64,000 bases of DNA, taken from assembly GCA_963556145.1 (NCBI GenBank), contig OY744463.1:3472001-3536000 (forward strand), read 5' to 3'. Made by a program: the position numbers and the translations under genes. Positions 39,283 through 51,065 of this stretch are shown one piece after another (the stretch's first letter is position 1; each line of letters opens with the position of its first letter). This stretch comes from Hygrocybe punicea (lineage: Eukaryota; Basidiomycota; Agaricomycetes; Agaricales; Hygrophoraceae). Below the pieces are notes generated by a model. That model did not search any database. It was not told where the DNA came from and saw only the letters and a list, made by a program, of their open reading frames with translations.

Positions 39283-41269
39283 ATGGACACCGCTAACGTT
39301 GGCGTTCCCCCAGTCGCAACCGTGACAGCCCGCAGAAATATGAAAAAATTGTCCATCGCTCTGCAACCAACCCAAATATCCCTCTTGCTCCCTTCGAACT
39401 CTCCACCGCCTCGACGTCTCTCCGTCGCTTCCCTTCCAACCCCCATCTCCACCCTCCTCCACCGCAGAGACGAAGAGCAGTCCCCATCCGTCCCCTACCT
39501 CGATGGCCCAATACAAATCATTCCTGGAATCTGGCTGGGCTCAGAAGACAACGCTCGCGACTGGAAGGGCCTCCTCGAGCGTCGCATCAGGTCCATCCTC
39601 AACGTCGCAAAAGAAGTCGTCTCTCCATTCGACTCTGCTCACCCTCTCCGTCCCTTCGCTTCAACCCCAAATCTCAAGGCTCCAGCTCGCCAATCCGACT
39701 CCACCTATTATCCTCCCCATCTCCAATCCGGAAGACCCAGCATGCACTACCTCAAACTCCAGTGGTCACACGGTCAGCAAGACTTGGTTCAGTTCGGTTT
39801 CCCAGAAGCAATGGTCTTCACCGACGCTGCCCTCGCCCGTGGTGACGGTGTCCTTGTCCAGTTTGTTCTTCCTTCTCTCTCCCTCTCTCTCCAATTCATT
39901 CAACTCTCACTTTAGCTGCCAGTGTGGCATTTCTCGCTCCGCTACTTTCGTCATCGCCTTTCTCATGCGAGCAGCTGCCCATTCTTCCCCTTTCGTCCCG
40001 CCTGAAATTTGGGCTCTCAAAACAATGCAAGCCGCATATGCATATGTAAAAGAAAAAAGTAAATGGGTCGGTCCAAACATGTCGTCCGTATCACACAGTT
40101 CCTGTCCTCTGTACTTTCCTCTAATCTTCCCCTCTAGACTTATTTATCAATTATTAGAATATCAACGTACCCTCAACCCAGACCAATCCGCTCACTCCCC
40201 GTCATCTGAGAAACATTCCCCAACTTTGGACGACGAGGAAGAGTGGGGCCGCCGCCGCCGCCTCCTCGACGATCCAACATCGGATTCGGAGCATCATGAC
40301 AGAGAAAGCATCGTCGTCATGCGCGAAGCCCAGGCACTCGACAAGGCAATGGAAGACCGCATCATCGCTCGCAAGTCTTCCGGTTCCTCTATCGCCTCAT
40401 CTTCCCGCACCGGGATGGGCTCAGCTTGGAGAAGTCGGTATGGCAATCGCAAACGAACAGGCTCAATTGCCAGCAATACCACCTCCGGAAGCATCATTAG
40501 CGAAGACCTTGTAGAGGAAGAGGAAGAGCAGGAGCTCTTGGGCGTAGGCGGTGGATTCGACGACCGAAGTATACGGCACAGGAGCTCAAGCGAACGCGAC
40601 GGGTCTTCTGCTACCCATTCCCCTGACTCTCCCACTCAGGAAGATCCCCTTCCCATTCCAACCCCACCTCAAACGGCTCTCCATCGAGCCGCACAAGCCC
40701 GTTTGCCCCCTTCGGCCCCCGTCTGGAAGACTTCATTCGACGTTCCCCCACCCCCAGCAACAGCAATCAAGTCCACTTTCAACCTACCACCACCGAATCC
40801 CCAAGGGAAACGCCGTCCAGCACCACTCGGCATCACGCCGTCCTCCCTCGCATCCAAAATCACCGTCGTGGTAGTCCCCCCCGTCCATCCTTCGGTACCG
40901 CGTCGCCTTCGCACAGAGTCTCGCAAGCCCCTTCCCCCTCCACTGCACCTCCGCAAGGGACCCATCACGTCCATTTCTGTCATCACGCACCCGAACCCCA
41001 CAACAGTTTCGACGCCCTCGCAGACCCTCTTCGTCTTCCCGCCCTCACCCACCCTCACCACCCGTACACCCTCCACCATGACCCTTACATCCAACATGCG
41101 CGGCCCAGTCCCGTTCCCCACTAACTCCACCCCACGTGTCTCGACATTCCGCGCTGGCGGGAGGACGAGGTCATTCATCGGTCTTGGCGTGCCGCCGACG
41201 CCTACGACCGCTTGTTCGCGCGTGGATGCACGTGGGTGGGTTGGTCTGGATGTCAGCTCGACAAATTAG
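39283..41269 (+). CDS. Dual-specificity protein phosphatase with long disordered tail
   Basis: The first 70 residues are Ser/Pro-rich. The phosphatase domain starts GPIQIIPGIWLGSEDNARDW and has RRIRSILNVAKEV, MHYLKLQWSHGQQDL and FTDAALARGDGVLV. An intron is placed so that GTC CTT GTC CA joins C TGC CAG TGT, giving VHCQCGISRSATFVIAFLMR: the complete HC(X5)R signature with catalytic Cys and Arg. KTMQAAYAYVKEKSKWVGPN follows and, after another intron, LIYQLLEYQRTLNP. The remaining 350 residues are disordered, with Glu-rich, Ser-rich and Pro-rich parts. The layout resembles fungal MAP-kinase phosphatases of the Msg5/Pmp1 type, but no kinase-docking site was recognised. The end of the tail is least certain. 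Confidence 0.8.
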
Positions 41270-41648
41270 ATTTTGGATGTGTTACGTGTTGCGTCGTGGA
41301 ACTGCCTTTCCTTTTTATTTTCCTTTTTTGTCATGAACGGACCTTGTGTGTCTGCGCCGCCTTCTCTTTTTCGCAGCTGGGAGTGGGCTCCCCTCCCCTG
41401 TTCCACTCTGCCTCATTTCTATACCGGATCACTGAACTTTGGCCTAGTTATTTTCACAGTAACACTGTTTTGTCGCATGTTTCGAAACTTCCTTGTGCAT
41501 TTTCTTTTTGTCCGTCTTCCAGTTTCGTTTTGTATAGCAAATGTTTTCTTTACACGGCGAGAACGCTTTCTCTCACAGACACAGAAGCAATAATAACCGA
41601 TCGCTTGGAGCCGGCATCTGACACCAATGCGCGACAGCGGGCAAGTAG
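41270..41648. other. Intergenic, convergent 3' ends
   Basis: This lies between the phosphatase stop and the TVP23 stop. T-rich on the plus strand. No gene is supported. Confidence 0.4.
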
Positions 41649-43007
41649 TTATCGACCAAACATCCTCCCAACGCTATTCCGCACCGCTCCAGTGAGGAGC
41701 TGACCACCGATTCCCCCCATACCCAAACTCCACCCCGAGGAAGCCACACTATTCGCCCATTTTTGCTTCGCGTCTCGATCACTAAATGACACAAAAGGGT
41801 GTGAGAGTTGCATTAATGAGCCGAGAAGTAGGGACGAACGCGTATGTGAAGCCAATGACATTAATAAAGTTGAACACAAGGGCGAGGATCACAATTGGGA
41901 TGAACCTGCAACTCAATGAGATTGGAAGGAAGAAACCGTGTTATTTTTACGCACGAGAAGCTGAATTTTAAAAGTGAAACTATGAGCAGCACTGCCCAGA
42001 GGAGGGGAAATACGTATAATGCGATCTGCACAGGTGAATTTAGAAACGTTTAATCGGATCGGGCCGTGGCGCACCCAAAACATCCTGCGCAGAGCAAATG
42101 AGCCATGGAAATGAAACGGTTGGAAGAAACTCACTTGGAATCAACGGGGTTTGCTGGCCGGGATGGCTGATAAGACATTGTTACCCATGTTGGACGAATG
42201 GAATGCGAAGAGAACGTACGTCTCGGCTTTCGAATACCCAATAGCTTTCGCCGTCCTCATCAACCTGAAGAGTGGTTAGACGATATGCAGCAAGGTGAGG
42301 AGGGGCATGGTTTGCGTACCTGGTTCCAGAACCTCAGGCCAACTAATGTTCTACCCGAAACGTTCTTCATAAATGTGAAACATGAATGATATAAGTGATT
42401 TAAGTAATAAAATTTCATCGGCCTACCCGACAGTTCCAAAAGTCCATGGCCTACACATGGATTAATATCATACACGGATACGTGACATTCTGGACGTACC
42501 AGTAGAACGACCACTATTATTGTCTTTGTTGATAGATTAGACCTCCGCCAAGTGCTGGAAAGATTGTTCGGAAGGGACTGACCGAGAGGACGTAATTGTC
42601 TGTAAATCGAGTGCATAGAATGTACACAGCAACAGCAGCTATTCGGAAGAAGTACAGAAAGAACAGAGCCATTGGATGAGAAGACTGCGGACGAGTTATT
42701 ACTTGGAAATAAAACACAAGCAGCGATTTGTTATTCATGCGCACTTGTCGGAAAATCCCCGTAATACCTATACATGACGAGCTTTCAGACGCATTACGAC
42801 ATGAGGCTTGAATATGCATGGCGACTAACCTGACTCTGCATCACTTTGTGTGGTGGCCATCGGTTGTGAGGACCGGTTGGTTGGCGTGAGAACGACGTTG
42901 TGTAGAGCATTGTTAGGAGTAGAACTGATGTTCCCTGACGGCAGAGGCTCGGGGACTGAAGGTTCGTCGGGCTCAATTGTCTCTAGCAGCGGCGTGGACA
43001 CACTCAT
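41649..43007 (-). CDS. TVP23: Golgi membrane protein TVP23 (DUF846/FAM18 family)
   Basis: Tvp23 is a four-helix membrane protein of late Golgi vesicles. The first exon starts [20 protein letters not shown] and is Pro/Ser-rich. The core reads [20 protein letters not shown] with [14 protein letters not shown], then [22 protein letters not shown], and [20 protein letters not shown] near 42115-42260. The last part has [20 protein letters not shown] and [20 protein letters not shown], then [19 protein letters not shown]. The motifs [11 protein letters not shown] and [13 protein letters not shown] are diagnostic of the family. At least six introns are present. The gene is head-to-head with a membrane-protein gene about 100 bases away. 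Confidence 0.88.
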
Positions 43008-43108
43008 AGCCTGGAGGCGTGACGTTTTAGGGTGTGACTCGGATGTTTGTGATATTCAGACGCTCCTGGACAACAATGTCAAACAAAAGTTCCCTGCCAG
43101 TCGCCGCC

Positions 43109-44761
43109 ATGAATATTAATGTTATTATTAATAATGGCGACGGAGACCCAGAGCAGCCAACGGAAATTACCCCTCTTCTGGACACTTCACCGAATGTCTC
43201 TTCGGCCCAGCCTTTGCCGCCCATACACCCTACGCTTGAACGCGTCCAGGATCTCGATTTACGAGAGCTCCGTTTTGCTGATCTCCTGCCCCACGCACTA
43301 CCAACGCGTGCGGCGGAAACTGCCTTTGCTCTGATTATTTTACTGCAGTGGCGTCTCAACCGACTACGACAAAATGTGTATACGCGAGACATCTGGGAAC
43401 ATTGGTCGAAGGAGAGGGACGACGCTCGTGTGGCCGAAGACCTGGAACGTCGTCTTCTCCATCTGTGGACAGAGTTTTTGGAGGAATATCGTAGCCCACA
43501 GGATATTGAAGATATCTTGTGGCTCGAGTTTCCTGATAGAGAAGCGAGTCTTCGTGTTGTACGAGGCGTGTTTATTCCGTTTTGTCTAGGCCAGTCTTTC
43601 CGAGTTCTGACTTACGTATTCATTGTACATGTTAGTTGTAGATTTCATTGCCGACGTCGACGCTCCCGGCGGGCTCTTGTCACATCATATCATTTATCTT
43701 AGCCTTCTGAGAACGTGGAAAGGCGGGTTTTTTATTCCACAATCCTCCGAGAGCCCCTTAAGATCCAGGAAACTAATGCGGTTCGATTCAGTGTGCACCC
43801 CGCGGTGAGTTCTAATATGTTCATTGCACGCTTCTTTTAAAAACAACTCCGATGAACAAACAAAAAAACCAGTGTACTACATGGCATAGAACTGGTATTC
43901 CAGCTAGGGTATCTCGCGACACTGGTCCATTTTTTGCTTTACCCGCCAATCAGGCCCAACATCACAGACGAGATTGCAGACAGAGACCTGCGTGGATTTT
44001 CGCTGATGACTTTTGCCGTTGCATCACTTGCTCGGTCTTGGTCTATATTCACCACACCTTTCATGTTGGTTTTTCTCGCATTTTCGTTGTGCATGCCTTC
44101 GGTGCCTTCTCCCGACGATTTAGCATTTAGCATTCTCCTCTTTGCACTCGCGTTGCATGTCTTGCAACTCCATCTCCCCCATAGCCCCACTCCTATCTTC
44201 CTGCTTCCCTTCGAGGGGTGCCTGCCACTATGTTCACTTCTCTCGAATTGTATATCCCGAATTCTCTTCCCTGTACTGATGCTATTTCTCCCGGTTCTCG
44301 TCCTCACATGGAGCCTTGTATACCTCTCACTCAGGGATGCGCTCTTCCACATTCATGTCCTACATGCTCTCCCTGCTCCCATAGAGACCCGAATCGGTCT
44401 TTTCACCATCTTCGTGATGGAGGTGACACTACTCGTCCCATCGTTATTGACGCCTCTTATCATGGTTCCCTCGCTATCACGGAAGAACAGCTCATCAAGT
44501 AACTGGGATCGATATTCCGAAGCAATCGGTCTCGATGCTCGCAAAGCCTTCGTACGAGCGGTCCTGGCGTGTTCCACTCCTTACGTATTCCCCACACCAT
44601 TCAACCTCTTGCAAGCACTGTTCCAACTCCTGTCGGCTGCATTGCGTATACATGGCGCACCTTCTCCTTTTATCAAAGCCATGGAAAGGATTTTGTGGAG
44701 AATCACCGTTGGCCCGGTCGCCATGGTCGTTGCTGGGTTTTGGATGTGGGGAATTTTGTAA
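43109..44761 (+). CDS. Multi-pass membrane protein of unknown function
   Basis: The start MNINVIINNGDGDPEQPTEI at 43109 has a good context (gccgccATGa); ATGs at 43076 and 43043 are in frame and possible. The first 160 residues are soluble and charged: an EDLERRLLHLWTEFLEEYRS helix follows a region with RDIWEHWSKERDDA. After introns around 43560-43630 and 43810-43930, the rest is hydrophobic, with about six predicted membrane segments, for example FMLVFLAFSLCMPS, LFALALHVLQLHL, FPVLMLFLPVLVLTWSLVYL and GPVAMVVAGFWMWGIL. I do not recognise the family. The soluble head with a helical membrane body would suit an organelle membrane protein, but no substrate can be proposed. Confidence 0.6.
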
Positions 44762-45233
44762 TCATTGGTTTCTCATGGTGGAGGCCGTCTTTTGATATCG
44801 AATATGGCATAAAAGTCACGGATAAACACGCCGCCAAAGCTTCGGACCGACAGTCGAGGAAACAGTGCTTGACGTGTCAATAGTTCTTCGACTCGTTGTC
44901 GCGGCCCGCATTCCTGCCCATGGTCAGATGTACCAAGAGGTGTGCATAGAGCGATAGACTTATACCCAGGACGGTTGAAGTCCGAGCGCCGTGACCACGG
45001 TGGAGCTGTCTCGAATGTGATCCTAGCACTAGTACTGTCTGCTATACTTCAAATTGTTCGCTTGATGCCATGTTCGTTATTCCTGCCGTTCAATAAAAAC
45101 TTTGACATAGGCCTTTCGATCCTAACATCAACAAATAAATAAAACAGGGAAGCGAGTCATGTTGAGGTTGGAACCGTATCGATATAAAGCAGTCATTTTC
45201 GCCGCCGTAGACAAATTCAGAGTGTTTCAACAC
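44762..45233. other. Intergenic region, nothing recognised
   Basis: This lies between the membrane-protein stop and the LRR-protein start. It holds short ORFs without family resemblance. An alternative upstream start for the LRR protein (ATG 45159) falls here. Confidence 0.4.
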
Positions 45234-47117
45234 ATGTTGAAGAGAACCCAACGTCCAGTCAAACGACAGCGTGCCGGTCATGGTGCCCTTCCTGCCTTTG
45301 GAGCCCCTTCTGAAGCAGATCTACCGTCGGCGCAACAAAACAACCCCTCTGCATCCGCATTGTCGACACGGCCTTTGCCAACAGCCGGTGTCCCAGCGCT
45401 GACGTCGCTATGCGCTCGAGTATTCGTATCCAATATCAGGCAACTAGGGGAAGATGCAGCCAGTCCCGCCTGGAGAAACACCAGACAATGGCTGAACGCT
45501 CTCCCCGAACACCTGGTTCCAAAAGTGTTTACCATGTTGAGAGCCTCGTGTCCTGACCATCTCAACGATCCATTTATCACTGCCGTATGCCTTCTTTCTT
45601 TCCGATGGTTGAGTTTTTATTAATAACACATGTGCCATTGTTCCCCAGTTCTTTCTAAGAGGGTCATCGATTACCTTGACCCGCAGTTTATCGGGTGTTC
45701 AGGAAAGGACGATTTCTGCCATCGGGAGAATTGGGTCCGCGCTGCGTGAACTGGAACTTACAGGGTTCGGAAAGTACCCAGATTCCCTGTTCGCCTCTCT
45801 TCTTCCGAAGCTACCCTCTTTGAAGATCCTTGTTCTACGGTAACAAAACGTTGCATTTTATTCTTGATATACTGAGGGTTGATCATAGCGGGTGCGCTCA
45901 AGCAGGTCCAAAAACCGTCGCATCTGCTGCGAACTCTTGTCCTCTCCTTACAGTTGTCAATCTGAGCTATACAGCTGTAACTCCTGTTTGTCTGGTACCA
46001 TTGTTGGTACGCTGTACCAACCTGGAAGTTCTCAAACTGGCAGGCATCCCCAACTGGGCGAGTTCACATTCCATGGTCATCTTCATTATATGTAACCGAG
46101 ATTGATTTTTCGTAGACCGATACAACCTTTTCCAAATTTCTGACAGGCATAACGAGATACGAGGACTTTAACCTACCAAACCTCAGAACCTTGAAACTCC
46201 GGGCAGCCAGATTGTCCGATATGGCTGTGAAACAGCTAATATCCTTATGCCCCAATCTAAAACGCTTGGACCTATCATTCACTCTTATCCGACGGCCAAT
46301 CTCAGTCACTCCGTCCTCCTGTGTACCTCCCTTGGAGAAGTTGTCCTTGACGTCCACCGAAATCGCCAGCTCAGATCTGTTGATGATGATCCCAGCCTTA
46401 CCACAACTCAAGACGCTCTCGCTCGGTGCTCTTGGCGGTGTGCAAGCATCAAGTACGGCGAGGGGCAACTTGACCATGAACAATGACACCCTCGTTGCTC
46501 TGACAGATATCTTGGAGAACTTCCAGCACCTCGAGAACATTAGCTTGGTTGGCAATTCCAAGTTAGGATCCACAGGAAAGACAGAGAGCGCTATTTCAGA
46601 TTTCATTTGTCGCGTAGGACGAAAATGCAAGGTTGTGGATTTGTCTATTACACCCGCTGAATATTTATTTTATGAGCCAGAAGTTGAACTTGGCGAATAT
46701 CCCACATCTTCGCTCCGTTGATCTTGCTGGATTGGTTCCTGCTGCTCCGGAGCAAGGCATTTCTCCGCTTGAAATTCTGATCTTGGACAACACCAGCATA
46801 GACGATACAGCCGCTCCATACATCTCAAGTTGTCCCATGCTCGGAACTCTCGAGGCCGCGGCGACCAGATTCACCGGTGAGTTGTCGAACAGGGGAATTC
46901 TCTCTGATTAATGTCAACACCCATATCTTTTGGAAGGTGATGGCGTTTTCGCCATCATTGACGCCTGTTCTAGTTTGGTTAAACTGGACCTAACGAGTTG
47001 TCGAGGTATCAAAGTCGTTGACCGACGGCGCTTCTTTGAGGTTTGAATGTAATCTGTCCAGTTCCTTTCAACGGTTAACCAACGAACTAGGTATGGGCGC
47101 AAGAGTGGAGGGAGTAA
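45234..47117 (+). CDS. Leucine-rich-repeat (RNI-like) protein
   Basis: The protein begins MLKRTQRPVKRQRAGHGALP, a basic N-terminus that could be a nuclear signal. ARVFVSNIRQLGE and a helical region with ALPEHLVPKVFTMLRASCPD follow, resembling the run-up to F-box/LRR proteins, although no F-box is clear. Repeats include LRELELTGFGKYPDSLFASL, LTVVNLSYTAVTPVCLVPLL, LEVLKLAGIPNW, LRTLKLRAARLSDMAVKQL, LKRLDLSFTLI, LEKLSLTSTEIASSDL, LKTLSLGALGG, LRSVDLAGLVPAAPE and LEILILDNTSIDDTAAPYI, spaced about 26 residues as in RNI-like LRRs. The last exon joins FFE to VWAQEWRE (acceptor ...gaactag). RNI-like proteins often present substrates to ubiquitin ligases or regulate GTPases; no specific role is visible. 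Confidence 0.75.
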
Positions 47118-47338
47118 TATTTGGGGCCTGACCCACGCATTGCTACGGGTCTTGTTTACGTAGTTTGTTGGTCGCTTCTGCGGCGCTTCGCAGGCCAAAT
47201 TTCCAGATGGCACTGTCGAAGTTGTTGCCGATTTTCTTATACGACAGAGGAGCAGGATAACTGAGATGCTTAGTTCCTGCTACTGTACCACATCAATCGG
47301 ATCCACTGGGGAAGCTCACACCGGAACTGCGACCTACA

Positions 47339-48296
47339 ATGGTGAATATCTACTTGAATGCTTATAATGAACCAGAGGGCTACCAAGTTCTTGCCCTTTC
47401 CATCCCCACCAGTGACATTCAGAGGCTTTCAATTCACCCTCTCGATTGGCTTCGATTTGTTATGTTTGCCGTTTGCGGAGCCGTGGTGATCTTTCTGAGA
47501 CACAAGATGCCGCTGCCGACGCTGATCTTGCTGAAGCCTATTACTATACTCCTCAAGGTGAGATATCTTGGTTTTCGAGGTTATCACGCTCCCAGCCAGT
47601 AACTGGGCTTCTGTCTTGGTATAGAGGATTATCATCCCGTCGACAACTTGACATTATAATAAACGGCAGAATCACCTCCTCGGCATGAACCCCGTCGTTT
47701 CCGTTCCCACGTCATGGAGCGCGACCGTTCATTCTGCGTCTTCACCGGGGAGTATGCGGCATCACATCTCCCTAGCTTGCGAAGATCGTTTCATGTATCG
47801 CTCTGTTCCACCTATAGAGGGCATCAACTCTCTCTTGAATCTTGTCCAAAATCCTGCACTCTAAGTTTGATGGGCAAAGATACGCGGAGCAGTCATACAA
47901 AACTTAGACATTGTCAAAAGTCGGCGATTTCTAGACTGTGGACATCCCGCAGGTCGATGCGGGTCCAATGACACAAACTCGCATCATGCTGTAGCACTCG
48001 GTGCCGCCTGTTGGATTGGTCCCAGTCCCGGGTTTTGATGCTCGGTTCACGGGTACAGAAATTTTGCCACCGCCGGCCATTCTCCTGGAACATGTATGGT
48101 GTTGCCGCTTATCGGCGCTGGCGTGCGGGAGAGGGTATCAAAGAAGTCGTTTCTCGGAGCATTATAAAGCTATTCCAAGACCCCAACCTCTTCTGCTGGT
48201 AGTAACCTCGGTGGCGAATCTGATGATTCCCCCGATGGCGACTTTGTGAATGATGCGACCTCGACATACCTGTTTACCACTCCACAGTCTGATAGG
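47339..48296 (+). pseudogene. Decayed HNH-nuclease-like gene
   Basis: Fragments of one protein in changing frames: MVNIYLNAYNEPEGYQVLAL and HPLDWLRFVMFAVCGAV in one frame; then GDLSETQDAAADADLAEAYY one frame over, as if one G were lost at about 47475; then, after an intron, DYHPVDNLTL ending in two stops; then ERDRSFCVFTGEYAASH; then FMYRSVPPIEGINSLLNLVQ and NPAL, a stop, and SKFDGQRYAE in another frame; then IQNLDIVKSR and, near the end, TEILPPPAILLEHVYGVAAY with RRWRAGEGI. These pieces resemble Agaricomycete proteins with a C-x-x-TG...H-type HNH motif, which I recall only in outline. At least three frame shifts or stops have no plausible intron, so the gene is probably dead. Sequencing error is the alternative. 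The 3' end lies in a large inverted repeat. Confidence 0.5.
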
Positions 48297-48605
48297 TCAC
48301 GTGAGGTACAAGGTAATCGCTGTGTCAGCATTCTTGTTCTGTTTGAAAAGCAACACACATTCAAGTTGGACCTTTGCATCCATTCTGCAACCTTTGCTTG
48401 GCTAGCTTGCTGTGCATGCAGTATGAGACAGAGGAGGAAGATGAGCTGTGTGCACAGCAAGCTAGCCAAGCAATGGTTGCAGAATGGATGCAAAGGTCCA
48501 ACTTGAATGTGTGTTGCTTTTGCAAACAGAACAAGAATTCTGACATAGCGACCTTGTACCTACTGTGGACTTGTAAACAGGTATGTCGAGGTCATATCAT
48601 TCTCG
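48246..48605. repeat. Large inverted repeat (fold-back), 34-base spacer
   Basis: The core left arm 48331-48416 is nearly the exact reverse complement of 48451-48538, with only a few mismatches and one 2-base length difference. The pairing continues outward with more differences: 48257-48277 matches 48573-48593 perfectly, and similarity is still visible to about 48220 on the left and 48640 on the right. Transcribed RNA would form a hairpin with stems over 150 bases. The left arm includes the 3' end of the HNH-like gene. Confidence 0.9.
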
Positions 48606-48983
48606 CGACCCATCCTACTGAGGGCTGCGCACATCAGCTTCTCTGTGTACTGTAACTTGTCATGTCTGGGTGAGCGTGGAGGTCACGAGCTAGATCATGG
48701 GAAATAATCTGTAATAGTATTGCAGATAAATGTCTCCGAATTCTTCAGGTACTGTATACGTTCAAGTTCAACGTTCAAGCTCAAATGGTCACGAAGTTCG
48801 CGGTGAAAGTCAAGAACAAAAAACCAGCCTGTGTATAAACGCCACCAATCGGATCAGAAGAATGAGGCGCCCAAGCGCTTTACATAACGAAACGTTATAA
48901 GCCGAGCTGGTACCGGCAACGCCGTTGTCTCACAGCTCTCAACGTCTCACAGCTCTCAACGTCAGTGGACGGGGTTGTGGAAC
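48606..48983. other. Intergenic region upstream of the acyltransferase gene
   Basis: No gene is seen. A short tandem CTCACAGCTCTCAACGT repeat is present at about 48927-48962. Confidence 0.4.
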
Positions 48984-50338
48984 ATGTCTTCAAGTTGGTC
49001 CGTCTCGTCTTCATCAACAAGCTTTGAACACGTTGTAACCCATTCCAGGCTAGCTAGCTTTCTTCCACCACCGGATACTAGGCAAGCCTTGACATCGCAG
49101 GCCTTGGTTCTCAACCTGTTACCTGTTCTTCTTTGCTACTATGTCACCGCAGTGCTCGTCCTTATCCCCGACACCTTGCAATTTCGACTGGCATTGTTGC
49201 CTCTCACGCTGTGGTCCGTTTTCCGAACCATCACCACGGTTGACCTTGCTTTGACTTATGACGACCCTCGACTTTCTTACTCCAACCAAGGGTTATGTGT
49301 GAGTGATTCTCTTGACTTGGGAGCGTGATGTCACATTATTATCTTAAGATTGCGGTCTTGTACATCGGTATGCGCGCCATCGAATGGACGTTCCGCATGA
49401 AGCCGATGAAAAGAAACGATACGCTGCGGTATAACAAGGAAAGTTCTCAACTCGAAGAGACTCCAGAAGAGAGTTTGAAACAAGTTGCATGTGATGCTCT
49501 GGATCTGATATGGAACCTCCGAGGTGTTGGTTGGGATTGGTCGAAAGGTTTACGACTTCCACCCGTTACTCGCCCAATCCATTCGACACCTGGTTTCATT
49601 CTGGCCAGCTTTCTTTCCGCAATTAAACATCTTTTGCTTGCAGATATATTGCAATATATCATTCAATCAATGTCGCCTTCGACTTTTGGTTCAACCTCTG
49701 GGGGCACCATCTTTGATTTATCCTTACCACCTCTCCTTCGCTATCTCCGTTCCAGCTTCATAACCCTCCTTGCTGGCTTGGTAATCTACTGCTCACTTCA
49801 GGGAGAGTACGATATTTTGGCCACCGTCAGCGTCATTCTTTTCGGGCACCATCCAACGCAATGGCCACCTTTGTTCTATGAACCCTGGCGGTCTACATCC
49901 TTAACCCAATTATGGGGGTTGAGATGGCACCAGGTTTTCAGGAGAACTTTCATTGTCATAGGCAGTGAACCGCTATCGCTTCTCTTTGGCCGTGTTGGTC
50001 GGGTTTTCGGTGCATTTCTGGTGTCCGGGTTGATGCATGAGGTTGGTCTGTGGGGGATGGGACGGGGGACAGAGTTCTGGTCTGTGACAGGGGTTTTCTT
50101 GATGATGGGGGTTGGCGTTCTTTTGGAAGGCATGTGGGAGGCTTCGGGGAGGAAGGTCGGCGGATTGGCTGGCTGGATGTGGACCATGACTTGGACCGTA
50201 GGCTGGGCAAATCTTTTCGTCGACGCATGGTACCGGCGAGGTGTGGGGGGTTGCTCTATCTTTCCCGAGTCTCAAAGACCATCGAAGCTTTTCATACAAT
50301 ACGTATTTGGCATTCAATGGGCCAGTTCGTCAAATTAG
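48984..50338 (+). CDS. Wax-synthase-like membrane-bound O-acyltransferase
   Basis: Enzymes of this family esterify alcohols with acyl-CoA at the ER. The start MSSSWSVSSSSTSFEHVVTH precedes the first helices (LVLNLLPVLLCYYVTAVLVL). An intron after NQGLC (donor gtgagtga, acceptor cttaag) leads to IAVLYIGMRAIEWTFRMKP. Many hydrophobic segments follow. The diagnostic block is FYEPWRSTSLTQLWGLRWHQ continuing VFRRTFIVIG, and then FLVSGLMHEVGLWGMGRG with the conserved His of the O-acyltransferase active site. Fungal proteins of this type occur widely and also in terpenoid clusters, but no terpene or polyketide gene is near. The substrate is unknown. An alternative 3' exon ending at about 50429 in another frame is possible. 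Confidence 0.8.
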
Positions 50339-51065
50339 AGAACTTTGGGATAGGATCCACTCACACCCATTCAGTATCCGTGAGGCCTCGCCTCGCAAAA
50401 AGCAACATAAAACGTCTGTGCAGTACTGAAGTTCCCCCGCCTTGTTACGTTTTGAGAATCATAGTATTGACAAAAGAATTTGCTTTCGAATACAACCAAC
50501 CTCGAGGTGAATAACTCCTCCACAATTGCAGTGTGTTTGCTAATTCTTGGCTTTATGGCCTTAAATGCAAGCTCTTTTAAATCTTCCAAGCCGATTTTGA
50601 GTTGAAACTAAAGTGAAGAAAAATAAACTTTGTCCGCCAGTTGGTGCATGGATTTCGAAGAGTAGCTTAGGCTCAGAGCTCAAAGCAAGCAGTGCCGTTG
50701 ACGCTGGGGCAAATTTTGATTTGGATAATATATCTCCTGTGTAAAGATACACGACGAGCTTCCATCTACGGAAACCTGGTCAGTCGTCCCGCACGTTTCA
50801 CAGAATCCTCAGGTGCTGACGCGCTGACAATTTGCTCTCCAAGTCGACTGGAGGTCCTGTACTACGGTGGGAACTATTTGCCAGTGTGTTAATATTCTTC
50901 TGTTTAGCCTCACGTGACTTGGCTGGCGGTGTCCCGTTAACGTTGTCTTGATTATTGTGTTCAGCTTCAGCCTTGCTCTTCTTTTGTCAGTTACTTTTCA
51001 TCCGTCACGGTTGCGGCGTCTGCCCAACCCTTCCCGTCTATTTTCTCGTATGTCCAATTTTCCTC
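50339..51065. other. Intergenic region, no gene recognised
   Basis: Short ORFs on both strands have no recognisable content. It presumably holds the acyltransferase 3' region and the promoter of the next gene. Confidence 0.4.

Noticed and set aside
40669..41178. Minus-strand ORF inside the phosphatase tail
   Set aside because: It is a shadow of a low-complexity Pro/Ser-rich coding segment.
48984..50338. Secondary-metabolite cluster around the wax-synthase-like gene
   Set aside because: No terpene synthase, polyketide synthase, P450 or pathway regulator lies near it; the neighbours are unrelated housekeeping or unknown genes.
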